Source: Flaccisagitta enflata (Eukaryota; Chaetognatha; Sagittoidea; Aphragmophora). From it: DNA of 64,000 nt. A program made the translations under genes and the position numbers. Shown here piece after piece: positions 1 through 11,937 of the stretch (position 1 is the first letter of the stretch; each line of letters begins with the position of its first letter). Where the stretch lies: positions 31,682,001 through 31,746,000 of the forward strand of contig OZ231128.1 in the NCBI GenBank assembly GCA_965153355.1. Direction: 5' to 3'. The notes below the pieces were generated by a model. The model did not search any database. It saw only the letters and a program-made list of their open reading frames with translations, and had not been told where the DNA came from.

Positions 1-413
1 TACTTCATGTCTAAATGAACATTTGCCCTAAGTGAACAAAGACTTTTGTCCTAGAGAGAATAGAAATATTTTTTAATGACTATTTTCATTAACAAGGCCT
101 TATAAATTCCCCCCAGTTGCGGACAGGTGGGCTATCACAAGGCATTTAGACCGCCATTAACGGAACAGGGATCTTCAATCGTGGAACAGGGTCAATTATA
201 TCACTTCAAAAGGATCCCATTATCATTGCCTTTAAATTCATGTTGAGAACCAGATCCGGAACAGGAAGACTTTTTAGTTAAGTTTGGGATCTCAGATCCA
301 ATCCAGTAGAGCAATTCTAAAGAAATAATGTAAGCAAAGTTTTTTTGTGAAAATTCTGATTCACTATGTAGTGATGATACAAGGTGTTGTAATTGTTAGA
401 TATGTTTTTTTGC

Positions 414-640
<227 letters not shown>

Positions 641-706
641 ATATATTTTTATTTTGTTCAATTTAAAATCAATAATATGCTTAGACATGGCGTTTTTCAG
701 TCTACT

Positions 707-708
<2 letters not shown>

Positions 709-764
<56 letters not shown>
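709..764. repeat. CT microsatellite
   Basis: Pure CT repeat in opposite polarity to the GA tract just upstream. Confidence 0.97.
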
Positions 765-769
<5 letters not shown>

Positions 770-1055
770 AGTATCTCTGTAATGCACTGAGTGTTATGCA
801 CTGAATCAGATTTTTGTAAAGAAAATTGAGCTTACTTTGATGCACTAGGAGGAGCTCCGGATCCAGATCCGAGAAGATCCCAAAAGATCTAAAAGCCAAT
901 ACAGGTACCACTTGATTTGGTACAACAAGAGCTAAAAATAGAACTAGAAAGATTAGAAAGAATAGAGATATTTCATAATGGCTATTTTCATTGAAAAGGC
1001 CTTATACACTCCCAACAGTTGCGGACATGTAAGCTGAAGCAGTGCAGTATAGTAA

Positions 1056-1242
1056 CAAGGCCAGTTACACGGCTACCCCAGTCGCGTGTGGGTGGGCAGG
1101 AGCAGTGAAAGAAAAGGTCACTGGAGCATTTGGGCAGGTGGGGTTAGCTCAAAAAGCACGAAAATGCCAAAAAATTTAAAAGGGGAGCGACCAACCAGCC
1201 CACCGATGGATGGACAAACAAAACATAGCATGCAACAAAAAA
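1056..1242 (-). mobile_element. HP element copy (3'-truncated)
   Basis: Begins with the ACAAGGCC end of the dispersed HP family and carries the subterminal AGTCGCGTG box, the two GGGCAGG/GGAGCAGTG boxes and the start of the CCAACCGACC-type array. The terminal hairpin is missing. Confidence 0.7.
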
Positions 1243-1379
1243 CTGCTCACATTTCAAAAAAGTTTCCAACAATTAAACAGATGAACAGACAGACAAACCA
1301 AGAAAGCAAGTTCAAGAGTTGTGTGTCCGACACTAAAAACATTGCTTATGAAGCTATGAGAAATTTGAGGCCTCTTTAG

Positions 1380-2560
1380 GAAAACTATGAAGGCTATAAA
1401 GGCTATGAAGCTTAAGGAAAACTATGAAGGTAAAATACTTTCTAAAACACAGTTTTTTTATGTCATTCATGATTTAGTAAGAGCATCTTGAATTGATTCA
1501 AAAACAATATTGGGTGCTTGGCCGGTGAGCAGGAGCAAAGGCAACATAACTCAACTAAAAATTCTATGGCCATATTTGCATCATCCAAAAAATCAAGCAA
1601 ATTCTATGGCCAAATTTGCATCATCCAAAAAATCAAGCAACTGACTCACAAACATATTAACATCTATATAAGGTATGCATATGCTTAACCAAGATAAAAA
1701 ATTCATTTTGTCAGCCCAGATTTAAGTCCATTACCTAAAAAAAGTAGTTGAGCATGTTTTAAAAAAAGTTTTAAAGCCACTATTTCAAGCATCCAGATTT
1801 GAGCTGAAGTATCTAAATTTTTCTCCCAAAAGTATCCAGATTAGTAGCCAGGATCCAAATGCCTTTTCAGGTATCTAGACACCCCTGAAAAGTATCCAGA
1901 TCTGGATCCTAAGTATCTAGTTTGGCGACCGAGGTCCTGGACATCCCGCAATCTCGGCACGAAGTTTTAGGCTCTGGGCACCTGCGCACTTGAATCCATC
2001 TCGTCAACAATCGCGTTTTTGAGTTATTGAATCAGTGATATAGATTTAGTTTGGGGAAGGCAACGTGAAACATCTGATGATGTTGATAATTTTTGCATGA
2101 TCATAAAGTTTACTTCGTTTTGGTTCACAATAAAAAACATTGGGTTTATGTTATACTTTCAATTCAAATTGACAGTGTTCCAAATAAACGAAATCCCAAT
2201 GGAGCAGTCATCTTAAAACTGCAATATGCAAATGATATCAATGCTGACTTCAATTGCTCTCTTTCTCCTTCAATTCATCACTTTTTCTTTTCCTTGTTCT
2301 TGTTCTTGTTCTTGTCCTTCTCCTTCTTGTTCTAGGACCTGCCGACATTTTCCTGTGGCTCGCTGCTGGCTGCTCCACAACTAAGAGGCCTGCTTTCCCC
2401 CTCACCAATGAACATTGCAATTTGCCACCTTTGCCCTTCGTCACTTAGACCACTCCTCCCCCCTTTCTGCCAACAATCTTACTTTTCTGCTTCTTCATAC
2501 GTCACAGCCCCCCGATGGCCCACTCCTACCATACCCCTTACTATCATTAATCTTCAGTTC
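1380..2560. other. No gene recognised
   Basis: AT-rich sequence with a short direct repeat at 1560-1640 (ATTCTATGGCC..ATTTGCATCATCC occurs twice in tandem) and a TATCCAGAT-type degenerate repeat at 1790-1920. I see no domain or splice-consistent exon. Confidence 0.5.
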
Positions 2561-2562
2561 AT

Positions 2563-2600
2563 CCTCCAGTTTAGGCTGTCATTCCACGAGCCCCACTGTA
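2563..2600 (+). mobile_element. Terminal fragment of MITE family D
   Basis: Matches the last ~38 bases of the complete family D element at 58648-59249 (CCTCCAGTTTAGGCTGT ... CCACGAGCCCCACTGTA). Only this end is present. Confidence 0.7.
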
Positions 2601-2689
2601 TTTTCTTCTATGCCTCTTCCCTTTCCCGTTACATCTTGCGCAATCATAAAGTTTGTGTATCTCTTTGCCGCAACCACTACCCATGACAT

Positions 2690-4270
2690 CATTTCTCCCG
2701 CCGCATTAAGTACTTCCCCCCCCCGCCCCCCCTCGACTTTCAAGATTCAAGATTCAAACAGGTTTATTTTCCTCATAGACAGACATGGGATAAAGCAATT
2801 GGTTGACAACAATGAGGGAGGACCACACTTAAGCAAAACCATTGATTTACGACTAAGTTTACAATATTCGATACAACGCGGCGACTTGTTCTGGGAGGCC
2901 CTCTTTTTAGAGCTTTTGTTATTTGGGAAATGAAAGCATAAAAAAGTACAATAATAAAAATTCAATTGAACAAAAGATCATACTACCTATAATTAACACA
3001 AAAATGTACGAATACATTCAAACAAGTAAAAAAGAAAGTTTTTTTTTTTTTAGTCTTTTAAAACAAGAAAAAGCATTAACAGAGAAGATGTACGAATACA
3101 TCAAAAATAGAAAAATAAGCATGGTACTAATACCATCAACAGTTTTTGCGCATTCTGCATTTGGAGAATTAACAAAGTAGAGGAGAACAGGGATATAAAT
3201 TTTGATTTCTATTACTAATGTTCTTACACGTTGGGCAGGCTGTAGGGGGAGAGAAAAAAAGGATTGGATCACAGATCAGAGAGAACAGGGACATTTAGCT
3301 TTTTTTACACCCTATCCCATACAAGGAGTCCCACCCATTGATAGTAATTACCCAGTCAATCAGCTGGCAAGAGAGGAAGGGCATTGTGTTGATGTGAGAA
3401 AGTCAGCTAGTCAGTCAGTCAGTTGCCCCGGGCTCCGTTAAGAGCCACGGAGCGCTGCCGAAGCAGGGAAAGATTAACCGCATGAGCGGTCACAAATTTT
3501 AGCCCAGAGGCCATTAGAAGTAGTGCCAGAGCAATACTTCCAGAGAAGAGGAATTACCATTGTATCTAACTTTGATTTTTGATTTTTTTTTTCATTTACT
3601 ATTGTATTATTCAATCTTAAATTCAGTAAAGAAAGAAAAATTTCTAGTCCCTAACCTACCTAACCTGACCTAGCCTAACCTGAACCTAGCCTAGTCAGTT
3701 GCATATTATTTTTTATGAAAGTGAGCATCTCCGCAACGAGGATTTGTACATTCAACTTTAGAAGCATATCCAGCCAAAAAGGCTGATTGTATTCTTCGCT
3801 TAAAAATATTTCTCTTTTCTATTTTTTTAAAATCAGAAGGTATTTTGTTTATTCATCCCCTTTCCCAATCCATCTCCCTACGCAAGATGTTTGCCCTCTC
3901 GTATAACTCAAGGAAGAGGCAAAGGATTTTTGACGATCTTTAAGGGAGATCGTTCAAGTGTTTCAAGCGCTCAAAACTCGTTAATAGTTGTTTACGCGGG
4001 GTCGATTGCAATAAGTCAGCTGTCCCTTGAAATTCTTTCTTGTTATTGTTAAAATTTATCGGGCATTATGATGAAGAGGATGTTTGAACGTGAAAGCCTA
4101 ACGAGGTGTTCTCAGCGATGTTAAAGGTTGTCTCAAAGTTGCGGAGAACATTTCTCAAGATGCTTCTGGATAGAATCTCAACGTTTTGAGATCGCCACTT
4201 GGCCTGTCTGATCGTTTCCTGTTATCATTCATTAGTCATTGCATCGTCAATGTTGTGATCATCGGAAAAG
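2690..4270. other. No gene recognised; degenerate CCTAA-like stretch
   Basis: I see no supported gene. At 3653-3700 there is a short run of imperfect CCTAAC/CCTAGC words. It is too short and irregular to be an interstitial telomere tract with confidence. Confidence 0.4.
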
Positions 4271-4285
4271 TAAGTCACTTTTTCC

Positions 4286-4438
4286 ATGATTAGTCGCGGA
4301 CACGCGACTCTACAACCCACTTTTCGGTCGGTCCGTCGGTCCGTCCGTCGGCCAGTCCGCCACAAAGCTGTTTTTCGAGGTTTTCCGCTCCTGCCCATCC
4401 TTCCGCAACTAATGCTGCCGTGTTTACGGCCTTGTTCT
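4286..4438 (+). mobile_element. HP element copy, short form
   Basis: Starts with the terminal hairpin AGTCGCGGACACGCGACT, followed by a GGTCGGTCCGTC array, the GCTCCTGCCCATCC box, TCCGCAACT and the GTTTACGGCCTTGTT end. It belongs to the 'GGA' hairpin subfamily, and the box at the far end changes to match. Confidence 0.85.
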
Positions 4439-4463
4439 TATAAAATCTATCTATCTAGTATAA

Positions 4464-4560
4464 CCAGGCCCTAATTTAGTGATTCGGTTGAGCGTGCACG
4501 CCGGGCACGCTGCTCACAATTTCAGCGTGCCCGACAGAGAATGAGCGTGCCCGGTTTTCA
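4464..4560 (+). mobile_element. Probable end of an 8-bp-TSD DNA transposon
   Basis: Begins CAGGCCCTAATTTAGTGATT, like the element at 30159-31447 (CAGGCCTTTTTTTAGTGA), and has repeated GTGCCCG subterminal words where that element has GAGCCCG. I did not find the second end. Confidence 0.45.
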
Positions 4561-5110
4561 AATTCATTTTCCATTCACACTTGATTTTATCATACAATGA
4601 TACAAATATTTATCATAAAAGCGACTCTCTTAGGATATGCGCATTCATTCAGCAAAGAATAAACACATAACGCGGAATTATTCAAATGTCATTGCATGTA
4701 AACCATTATGTTTGATCAACAGATGAAAGCTATTTCTGAATGAAAGGATGTACAAATGAACTAATGAACCATTGAGTGCGGCCAGGATTCCCACTTGCAA
4801 AATTCTTAAAAAAAAAAAAAAAAGGACCCATCCTGGATTTTTGCCCAGGGGACCTAAAAAGGCTGTAGAACAAGATTCTGATGTTCATTTTGACCTAACT
4901 TGAGCCAAACAAAAAAGAAACGGTTTTTAGTGCAAAAAACAGCTATTTTTCCTAAAAAAATTGTATAAAATGAAATATTTTGGCCTTTTTTTTACAGAAA
5001 CATAAAGTACCAATAGTAATTGATATTTGAGTGAATCCAGAACAATTTTGAATAGGTCTATGAGGTTCAAAAATAGCATAAAAATGCTCAAAAATAAAAA
5101 AAATTGGTAC

Positions 5111-5428
5111 AAATAACTCCGGCATCTTCGCGGTGCCAACAATTATGTTTTTTCCATCCTCCATAACAGCAGCCAAATGGAGTTGTTTCCCATCCCTCGC
5201 ATCTTAGATCATCCATGTGAATTCCTCCGTTTCCTTCACCAAAAAATGCTTTCGTCATTGCCTTTCCTCTTCTGAAGCCAAGATATTTGCAAATCACTTT
5301 GGCATCCTGGTCATCGAAATAATCATCACACACTGTGCCCCAGCTTCCGCTTTGTCCTACACGAACTTCGACCCGTCCGCTGTAAGAAGTGAGAGTGCTA
5401 TTTCCTCCTCGAAGACGCAGTTGAAAAC
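5111..5428 (-). CDS. Exon encoding an SRCR (scavenger receptor cysteine-rich) domain
   Basis: One exon encodes a nearly complete SRCR domain. From its start: LRLRGG, GRVEVRVG, WGTVCDDYFD, AKVICKYLGF, a glycine-rich FGEG.GGI loop, MDDLRCEG, then HNCWHREDAGVIC. The expected cysteines are present. SRCR domains are extracellular ligand-binding modules of animal receptors and secreted proteins. An AG acceptor precedes 5428 and the last Cys codon is split by a possible GT donor at 5110-5109, so both borders are phase 1, the usual class for shuffled SRCR exons. The acceptor has a poor pyrimidine tract and the donor (GTACCA) is weak, so the borders are approximate. The rest of the gene is not identified. 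A Tg1 exon with similar phase lies upstream on the same strand. Confidence 0.88.
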
Positions 5429-5767
5429 CTGTCACAAAGTTGTTGTTTTTTTTTTTATAAAATAGCTAAAATATTAATTCGAAAAAAGTCGAATTACGTA
5501 ATTCGGTTTTTTGAAATGTAGAGGAGAAATTAGGTTTTCCATTTTTGATTTGAGGATTTTGGGAAAGTTGGGCCATTTCCAGCCTGGGATGATACATTTT
5601 TTTAATATTTACAGCTGAGAAAGATCTATTTTTTTAATTTTAAATGGCACCAACCAGAGGTCTCTAGGATCAATATTTTTCAAGCTATGATTTTTTTAAT
5701 CTTTTTTTATTTTTTCGCATTTGAGCAAAAATCGATATCTTTTAAAGTTTCCAAGATAGAGAGAGAG

Positions 5768-5900
<133 letters not shown>

Positions 5901-6014
5901 AAGACTGAGAAAAAAATATACACATGTAGATTGAATAGCAAGAACAGACAGGCAATCAACCAGACAGCAAAAGATGCACTTACAGAAAAACATGCTCTGA
6001 AAAAAGGAAACTCC

Positions 6015-6427
6015 CATTTACGACTTTTTTTCCGGTCGGCGATTAGCCGCCTTTATTGTATTTTCAGAGATTTTTTGAGGGAACATCGAACATTGAGGGA
6101 ATATAAAATCAAATTTGAAACAACTTTCGCAAAGTATGTTCTTTAAGAATGTTGCTTGTTTTGCAGTTGCTCGGGGCCATCACACATGGTTACGCTCCCT
6201 TGCAACGGCCAAACGAGCAATATTCTTACAGAAAATCCTGTGGGAAAGTTATGGCAAATTAGATTTTAAGCAATGTTCCCTCAAAAAATTTCTCAATATA
6301 TTTATGTTTTACTGGTTATACATAGAAATGTGTTGCCATGGCAACTAGATATCATGGGGAATAAAGCATCCTTTCATTAACCTACCAATAAAGGTAACTA
6401 ATCACCGTAGGAGAAAAGTCGTAAATG
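6015..6427. mobile_element. Palindromic MITE (family F) sharing the D/E core
   Basis: Ends in inverted repeats (CATTTACGACTTTT at 6015-6028, AAAAGTCGTAAATG at 6414-6427). Inside is the same fold-back core found in families D and E: ACTTTC.CA.AGTATGTTCT, TAAGAATRTTGCT, GCAACGGCC, GCAATATTCTTACAG. The right interior (TGCCATGGCAACTAG, ATCATGGGGAATAAAGCATCC) is clearly family E. It has no ORF, so it is non-autonomous. Confidence 0.8.
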
Positions 6428-6429
6428 CT

Positions 6430-6440
6430 GAGAGGGAGAG

Positions 6441-6530
<90 letters not shown>
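6430..6530. repeat. GA microsatellite
   Basis: Pure GA repeat immediately after the family F element. Confidence 0.97.
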
Positions 6531-6531
<1 letters not shown>

Positions 6532-6842
6532 CATCAAAAACCATGAGCAAGCAGGGTAAAAAGCTATGTTATAAAAGTCAGAGTCCATATGCATAACATG
6601 TTGACTTTTCTTTATTGTTACAGAGGGCCCAAAATTAGAATCAATGAAAAATATTGTTCGCCGGGAAAGATTGGAAAAAATAAGAAAGATTCAAAAAATC
6701 ATAACGCAATAACTATTGATTGCACAATGTTCTGCTTGGCGCCATCTGAAAGAGTAAAATCAGCTCTTTCTCAGCTATTAATGCGTAGTATCATTCAGAC
6801 CCAAAAGCTTATCAACTTTCTCAAACGCTTCATGAGAAATAG

Positions 6843-7310
6843 TCGCAAAAGCGTCAGATGGTCAGCGGTACCCATTGCCCCTATGTGAGTGTTTGTGGGT
6901 GTGAAGTGGTTAGAGGGGCAGCGGCCCGAAGGGGCCAATGACCTATGCTGTTTTTATTTGAACCTCAAGGCTTGAATTAGAGCCTGGAGGCTTGAGTTGG
7001 GGCCTTAAGGCTGAGATTTGAGCCCTTAGGCTGGGATTTGCGCCTCGAGGCTGGGATTTGAGCTTGGAGGCTGGGATTTGAGCTTTGAGGCTAGGATTTA
7101 AGCCCTTAGGCTCAAATTTGAGCCTCGAGGCTGGGATTTGAGCTTCAAAGCTAGGATTTGAGCCTCAAAGCTAGAATTTGGGCCCCGAGACTAGGATTTG
7201 GGCCTCAAGGGGGGGACGAAGAAGAAGGAGAAGAAGAAGAAGGAGAAATTTCCCCTATGTGAGAAAGCATAGGTCATCGACCCCTGGGGGGCCGCTGCCC
7301 AAAAGGGAAA
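6843..7310 (+). mobile_element. Family C core: inverted repeats around a GAGGCTGGGATTT minisatellite
   Basis: An outer box (AGTCGCAAAAGCGTCAGATG, GGTCAGCGGTACCC) leads to GGCAGCGGCCC..GGGGCC and ATGACCTATGC. About 15 degenerate ~21-bp units of GAGGCTGGGATTTGAGCCT follow, then a purine run and the inverted copy (GCATAGGTCATCGACCCC, GGGGCCGCTGCCC). Elsewhere (52944-53608) this core lies inside an HP element. Non-coding. Confidence 0.75.
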
Positions 7311-7367
7311 TCCAAAAAAACTCTGCAGGACTCAAAAAGACCAAAGGGACTATGTCTCTTCGACTTT

Positions 7368-8937
7368 TTAGTCGCGTGCACGCGACTCTACAACCCGCTC
7401 CGTCGGTCGGTCCGTCGGTTGGTAACACTTTGCTTTTTTTCGTCTTTTTGGGTTGTCTGGAGTTATTTTGAGTCATTTTTTGTTGTTATTGAGAATTATT
7501 GGTTGCTTTTAGTCATTTTTGGTCATTTTTGGTCATTTTGGTCATTTTGGTCATTTTGGTTGTTTTGGTCATTTTGGTAGTTTTTGATTATTTTCGATCA
7601 TTTTTGGTCATTTTTGGTCATTTTTGATCATTTTTGATTATTTTTGATTATTTTTGGTCATTTTTGGTCATTTTTGGTCATTTTCGGTCATTTTGGTCAT
7701 TTTTGGTCTTTTTGGTTATTTTTGGTTATTTTTGGTCATTTTTGGTCATTTTTGGTCATTTTTGGTCATTTAGGTAATTTTTGGTCATTTTTGGTCATCT
7801 TTGGTCATCTTTGGTCATTTTGGTCATTTTGGTCATTTTGGTCATTTTTGGTCATTTTTGGTCATTTTTGTCATTTTGGTCATTTCTGGTCATTTTGGGC
7901 ATTTTTGTGCATTTTTGGTCATTTTTGGTCATTTTTGGTTAAAGTCTGCTGGTTAAAGTCTGCAGGTTAATGTCTGCTGGTTAAAGTCTGCTGGGTAAAG
8001 TCTGATGGTTAAAGTCTGCTGGTTTAAATCTGCTGGTTTAAGTCTACTGGTTTAAATCTAATGGGTTAAGTCTGCTGGTTAAAGTCTGCTGGTTTAAATC
8101 TGCTGGTATAAGTCTGCTGGTTTAAGTCTGCTGGTTTAAATTCAATGGTTTAAGTCTGCTGGTCTAATGGTTTAAGTCTGCTGGTTTAAGTCTGCTGGTT
8201 AAAATGGTATTAAAGATAAGTATGGTGTGAGTCTGGTTAAAGTCTGGTTTAAGTCTGGTGTAAGTCTGGTTTAATTCTGGTTTTAGTCTGGTTTAAGACT
8301 GGTTCATGTCTGATTTATGTCTGGTTTAGGTCTGGGTTAGGTCTGGTTTGGGTCTGGTGTATGTCTGGTTTTTGTCAGGTTTATGTTTGATTTAGGTCTG
8401 ATTTAGGTCTGGTTTTGGTCTGGTTTTGGTCTGGTTTTGGTTTGGTTTAATTCTGGTTTGAGTCTGGTTTGAGTCTGGTTTGAGTCTGGTTTGAGTCTGG
8501 TTTGAGTCTGGTTTGAGTCTGGTTTGAGCCTGGTTTGAGCCTGGTTTTGGCCTGGTTTGAGTCTGGTTTGAGTCTGGTTTGAGTCTGGTCTGACTTTGGT
8601 TTGAGTCTGGTTTGAGTCTGGATTGAGTCTGGATTGAGTCTGGATTGAGTCAGGATTGAGTCTGGTCTGAGTCTCGATTGAGTCTGGTTTGAGTCTGGTT
8701 TGAGTCTGGCTTAAATCTGGTTTATGTCTGGTTTATGTCTGGTTTATGTCTGGTTTATGTCTGATTTAGGTCTGGTTTCGGTCTGGTTTAATTCTGGTTT
8801 GAGTCTGGTTTGAGTCTGGTTTGAGTCTGGTTTGGGTCTGTTTTGGGTTGCGTTTAAGTCTGATTTTCGATAAAAAGGTACAATAAGGAGTCAGGTCAGT
8901 TCAGTTATTTTTGTCCTGCACGCGACTTATAGGTGTT
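7368..8937 (+). mobile_element. HP element copy (type B) with giant internal minisatellites
   Basis: Has both HP ends: the hairpin AGTCGCGTGCACGCGACT at 7371-7388 and CCTGCACGCGACTTATAGG ..GGCCTTGTTT at 8914-8937. Between them are three successive tandem arrays: GGTCATTTTT-type units at about 7500-7940, TCTGCTGGTTTAAG-type units at about 7940-8210, and GTCTGGTTTGA 11-mers at about 8220-8850. Shorter type B copies have only a few AGTCATTTTA words here, so the arrays arose by expansion. Confidence 0.82.
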
Positions 8938-8948
8938 GGCCTTGTTTC

Positions 8949-9038
8949 CAAATGATTCAAATATCACTTCCCTGGCTTCATTCGTTTTCCCGTAATGCTT
9001 ACCCCTGTTATCTCATGTCTAGACGGGATCTACTGCAT
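8949..9038 (+). mobile_element. Terminal fragment of MITE family E
   Basis: Matches the right end of the full family E element at 60250-60812 (CCCTGGCTTCATTCG, CCCCTGTTATCTCATGTCTAG, GATCTACTG). It directly abuts the HP copy on its left. Confidence 0.7.
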
Positions 9039-9275
9039 CAAATTAGGGCAAAATATGGAAGTTTTAGGGGAATATTCAAAAAAGAAAAAAAAAAAAAACA
9101 TAATCAATATCCAATATTAGGGGGAATTGGATAATTTCTTACCGGCAGTAACAAAGAATCTACAGTTGTAGCACTACTTTAACAATAATTGTGGGACAGA
9201 TGTTAAGAACTTGAGGCTAATCTTATGGAAACTATTGGGCCAACTATATGAATTATATTTACATCCTGTGACATC

Positions 9276-9572
9276 TTTTTGGTCGCGTGCTACGCGACTC
9301 TATGACCCGCTATGTCAGTCGGTTGGTCGGTTGGTCGGTTGGTCGGTCCGTCGGTCCGTCGGTCCGACGGTCCGTCGGTCCGTCGGTCCGTCGGTCCGTC
9401 GGTCCGTCGGTCCGTCGGTCCGTCGGTCCGTCGGCGTTAGCTTTCTTTGGCATTTACGGGCGTTTTTTGCGTTACTGCTCCTGCCCAATTGCTCGAATAG
9501 CCTTTTTTATCACTGCTCCTGCCCACCCGCACGCGACTTCGGTAGCCGTGTATACGGCCTTGTTCTCTTTAA
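9276..9572 (+). mobile_element. HP element copy, complete, GTCCGTCG-expanded
   Basis: Hairpin GTCGCGTGCTACGCGAC, then about 120 bases of 8-bp GGTCCGTC units (9318-9436), then the two GCTCCTGCCCA boxes, CCGCACGCGACTTCGG and GCCGTGTATACGGCCTTGTT. This is a good reference copy of the 'GTG' subfamily. Confidence 0.88.
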
Positions 9573-9689
9573 AACCAATTTATATATTGCTTCATTCAAG
9601 AATGAAATATTTCGTCTGCGTGAAATCCGTTGCTGGGTGTGTTTCTACTGACATAAAGAATCTTCACTGATCCCATGAAATGCGTTTTC

Positions 9690-9840
9690 AGCGTAATCAT
9701 ATATTCAGAAATTACAACTTTCCCAAGAGGGAGTGAGTGAAGTGAGTGAGCTAGTGTGCGAGTGAGTGAGCGGAATGAGTGGTGCGAACGAATGAACATA
9801 GCGAGCGACCGAGTGGCCCTTTTAAAATACGACTGTCATG
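9690..9840 (-). repeat. Dispersed repeat J (GCTCACTC-rich), inverted copy
   Basis: Contains CAAGAGGGAGTGAGTGA, GAGTGAGCGGAATGAG and GCGAGCGACCGAGTGGCCC. The inverse is found at 14410-14620 and 47262-47570. Confidence 0.65.
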
Positions 9841-10003
9841 AGTAGAAAAGGGCCCGCTGTGGCTTAGAAAAAAAAATATGCCCAACAGGCTAACAGTCAT
9901 GTATTTCATTTTATAGTAACACTAGTAACACACACAACTGTATGCATACATAGGGTGGAATAAGGCTATTCGGGACAACATTTGTAGTTTTATGATGATA
10001 AAA

Positions 10004-10227
10004 AACAAGGCCGGATACACGGCTACCGAAGTCGTGTGCGGGTGGGCAGGGGCCATATTTGAGGTCACCAGACCATTTGGGCAGGAGCAGTGAGATCAAA
10101 GAAATAAAATCATAAAAAAAAGTAAAGTGTGACCAACCGACCAACCGACAGACCGAGCGACCAACCAACCAACCGACCAACGGACAAAGCGGGTTGTATA
10201 GTCGCGTGCACGCAACTAAAAATTCCG
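10004..10227 (-). mobile_element. HP element copy, complete
   Basis: ACAAGGCCGGATACACGGC end, subterminal AGTCGTGTGCGGGTGGGC, GGGCAGGAGCAGTGAG, a CCAACCGACC array and a terminal hairpin AGTCGCGTGCACGCAACT followed by AAAAA. Confidence 0.87.
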
Positions 10228-10701
10228 AGTTGATTTCAAACTCAATATCACTATGCAAGTAATGTATTTTGTTTCCTCTACTACCCTCTCTTGGAAAACG
10301 TAAAGTCAGGGGCCCTGGGGCCCCTATTTTTTAGAAAGCCCCTGCTTGTCTCGATTTAACCCAAATGTACCCGAAATCTTACAAGTGATAAATTAAAAAG
10401 CTTCAATTTGGGATTTAGCTTTTTTTTTTTTGAGCTAACATGATGGCAAAACCCTTTTAACCCTTGCTCAAATATACGGCTCAGAAACCCGCTTCAGCGT
10501 AGGGGGTCATAATGGATACTAGTACTAAAAATCCCTGCCCTTTTCCCAGTATCTTTTTGCTAAATTGTCAAAACATTCAAAAGTCTGTAAAGAAAATGCG
10601 TTGTTAATGGCCTAGGTAGTAGAACACTCGGTATAAATGGATGATTCTATGAAGTCTTTTGTTTTTAAGATTTTTTAAGCGGGTTTTTAGAGCAGTAAAT
10701 C

Positions 10702-11433
10702 CTGAGCCGGATCAAGGAGGTGCGGGGCCCTAAGCTTAGCTAGAGGCGCGGGGCCCCCTCCTTATTATTCATATGTACTTATAATCAGTATTATCATATA
10801 TGCAGTGAATATACAGACAACTGATGAAAATAATCAACTTTGGAGGGTTGCCCAACCTAAACAAATTGAGATATTGACTCTATATTGATTAGATTTGAAA
10901 AAATTTAGAAACTGTTTTAAAATAGATCAACTTGGGTGATAAAGAATTTTTCTTTTTCCAAAATAAATGTTTTTTTTAAGCTGTCCAAATACATGCAGCA
11001 AGGATGGTGTTTTAAAATAAAGTAAATTATTGAATTACAATAATTTTTCCATAAAAAAAACAAAGAAGTTTGTTAACAATAATATACCAATATTTTTTTA
11101 AAAGTAAAAGAATATCTATAGATATCTATGAAATTAAACCAAATTTAGAAATTGTGTTTTTATTCATAATTCTAAATTTATCTAATAAAAACATTTAAAG
11201 TTTATCTATCTTTTGATTTATTTTTAATATGTTTTAAATGGTTATTTTTTATCAAACTATTTTTTCATCAAAAATGAAATAATCATTGTAGTATTATTTA
11301 CTTTCTTTTTTACTGTATTTTATTACTCTTAATAAATTTTAAATCAATTTTTTTTGTCAAAGGGGTGCGGGGCCCCCCTTAGGCGCGGGCCCTAAGCTTA
11401 AGCTTTTTAAGCCTATTTGTTGATCCGGCATAG
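10702..11433. mobile_element. Non-autonomous DNA transposon with 8-bp target duplication AGTAAATC
   Basis: Starts CTGAGCCGGATCAA and ends TTGATCCGGCATAG (inverted repeat, 12 of 14 matching). GGGGCCC-rich inverted blocks lie just inside both ends (10718-10752 and 11360-11395). The 8 bases AGTAAATC occur exactly on both sides (10694-10701 and 11434-11441). An 8-bp duplication points to the hAT group or a relative. The interior is AT-rich without an ORF. It lies in the intron about 30 bp after the Tg1 exon on the minus strand. Confidence 0.8.
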
Positions 11434-11464
11434 AGTAAATCATTCAAAATTTCCAAACACTCAC

Positions 11465-11725
11465 CCCTTCTTAGAGCTTTGCATGTAGCTGGATTATAAC
11501 GTGGACCCAGAATAGCAAGCTTTGTTCTAGGAATTACTTTTCCATCTGCATAAGCACACCAGCAAAACTTGCAATCGCATTGAAGAGGCTTCCACTCTTT
11601 GCCGTTATCTTCACAGGATATTTCATGGACATCCTTCTTTCCAAGAACACCACGGTTCCATTTATCTTGAATTCGACGCCACGAACAACTATTCAAATCT
11701 GTATCTGTATTTGAATTCAATTCAT
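11465..11725 (-). CDS. Exon encoding a thyroglobulin type-1 domain
   Basis: Encodes a thyroglobulin type-1 module: CSWRRIQDKW, then ISCEDNGKEWKPLQCD, the diagnostic CWCAYADG (CWCV in most members), VIPRTK and a final NPATC. Such modules occur in secreted and matrix proteins and can inhibit cysteine proteases. A strong donor, GG|GTGAGT, ends the exon at 11465 in phase 1. The acceptor is less certain (after AAAG at 11726 or after ACAG at 11705), but both choices give phase 1. Residues read past the donor come from the neighbouring transposon. It could belong to the same mosaic gene as the SRCR exon 6 kb further on, but that is inference. Confidence 0.85.
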
Positions 11726-11937
11726 CTTTCAACATGAAGTAAAATGCAATGTTTTACCTCCCCCCTTATGTAAACAATCTTTTCTACAGGGTGTGCCAAC
11801 TCAGTTGTAACATGAAGAATCAATGTATCTCGGCTTCTTGTGAAGATAATTCCACTTTGAAAATAGTTCTAAAAAGCTCTTGGAAAACGTCCTTATTGCA
11901 TGCAAAAAAAAAAAAAAAAAAAAAAGAAAAAACAAAC

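Noticed and set aside
3653-3700. Interstitial telomere repeat (CCTAA-like words).
   Set aside because: Units are irregular and few, so chance or an unrelated degenerate repeat is as likely.
7644-7970. 108-codon ORF of FGHFWSFLVI repeats.
   Set aside because: It is the translation of the GGTCATTTTT array inside an HP element.
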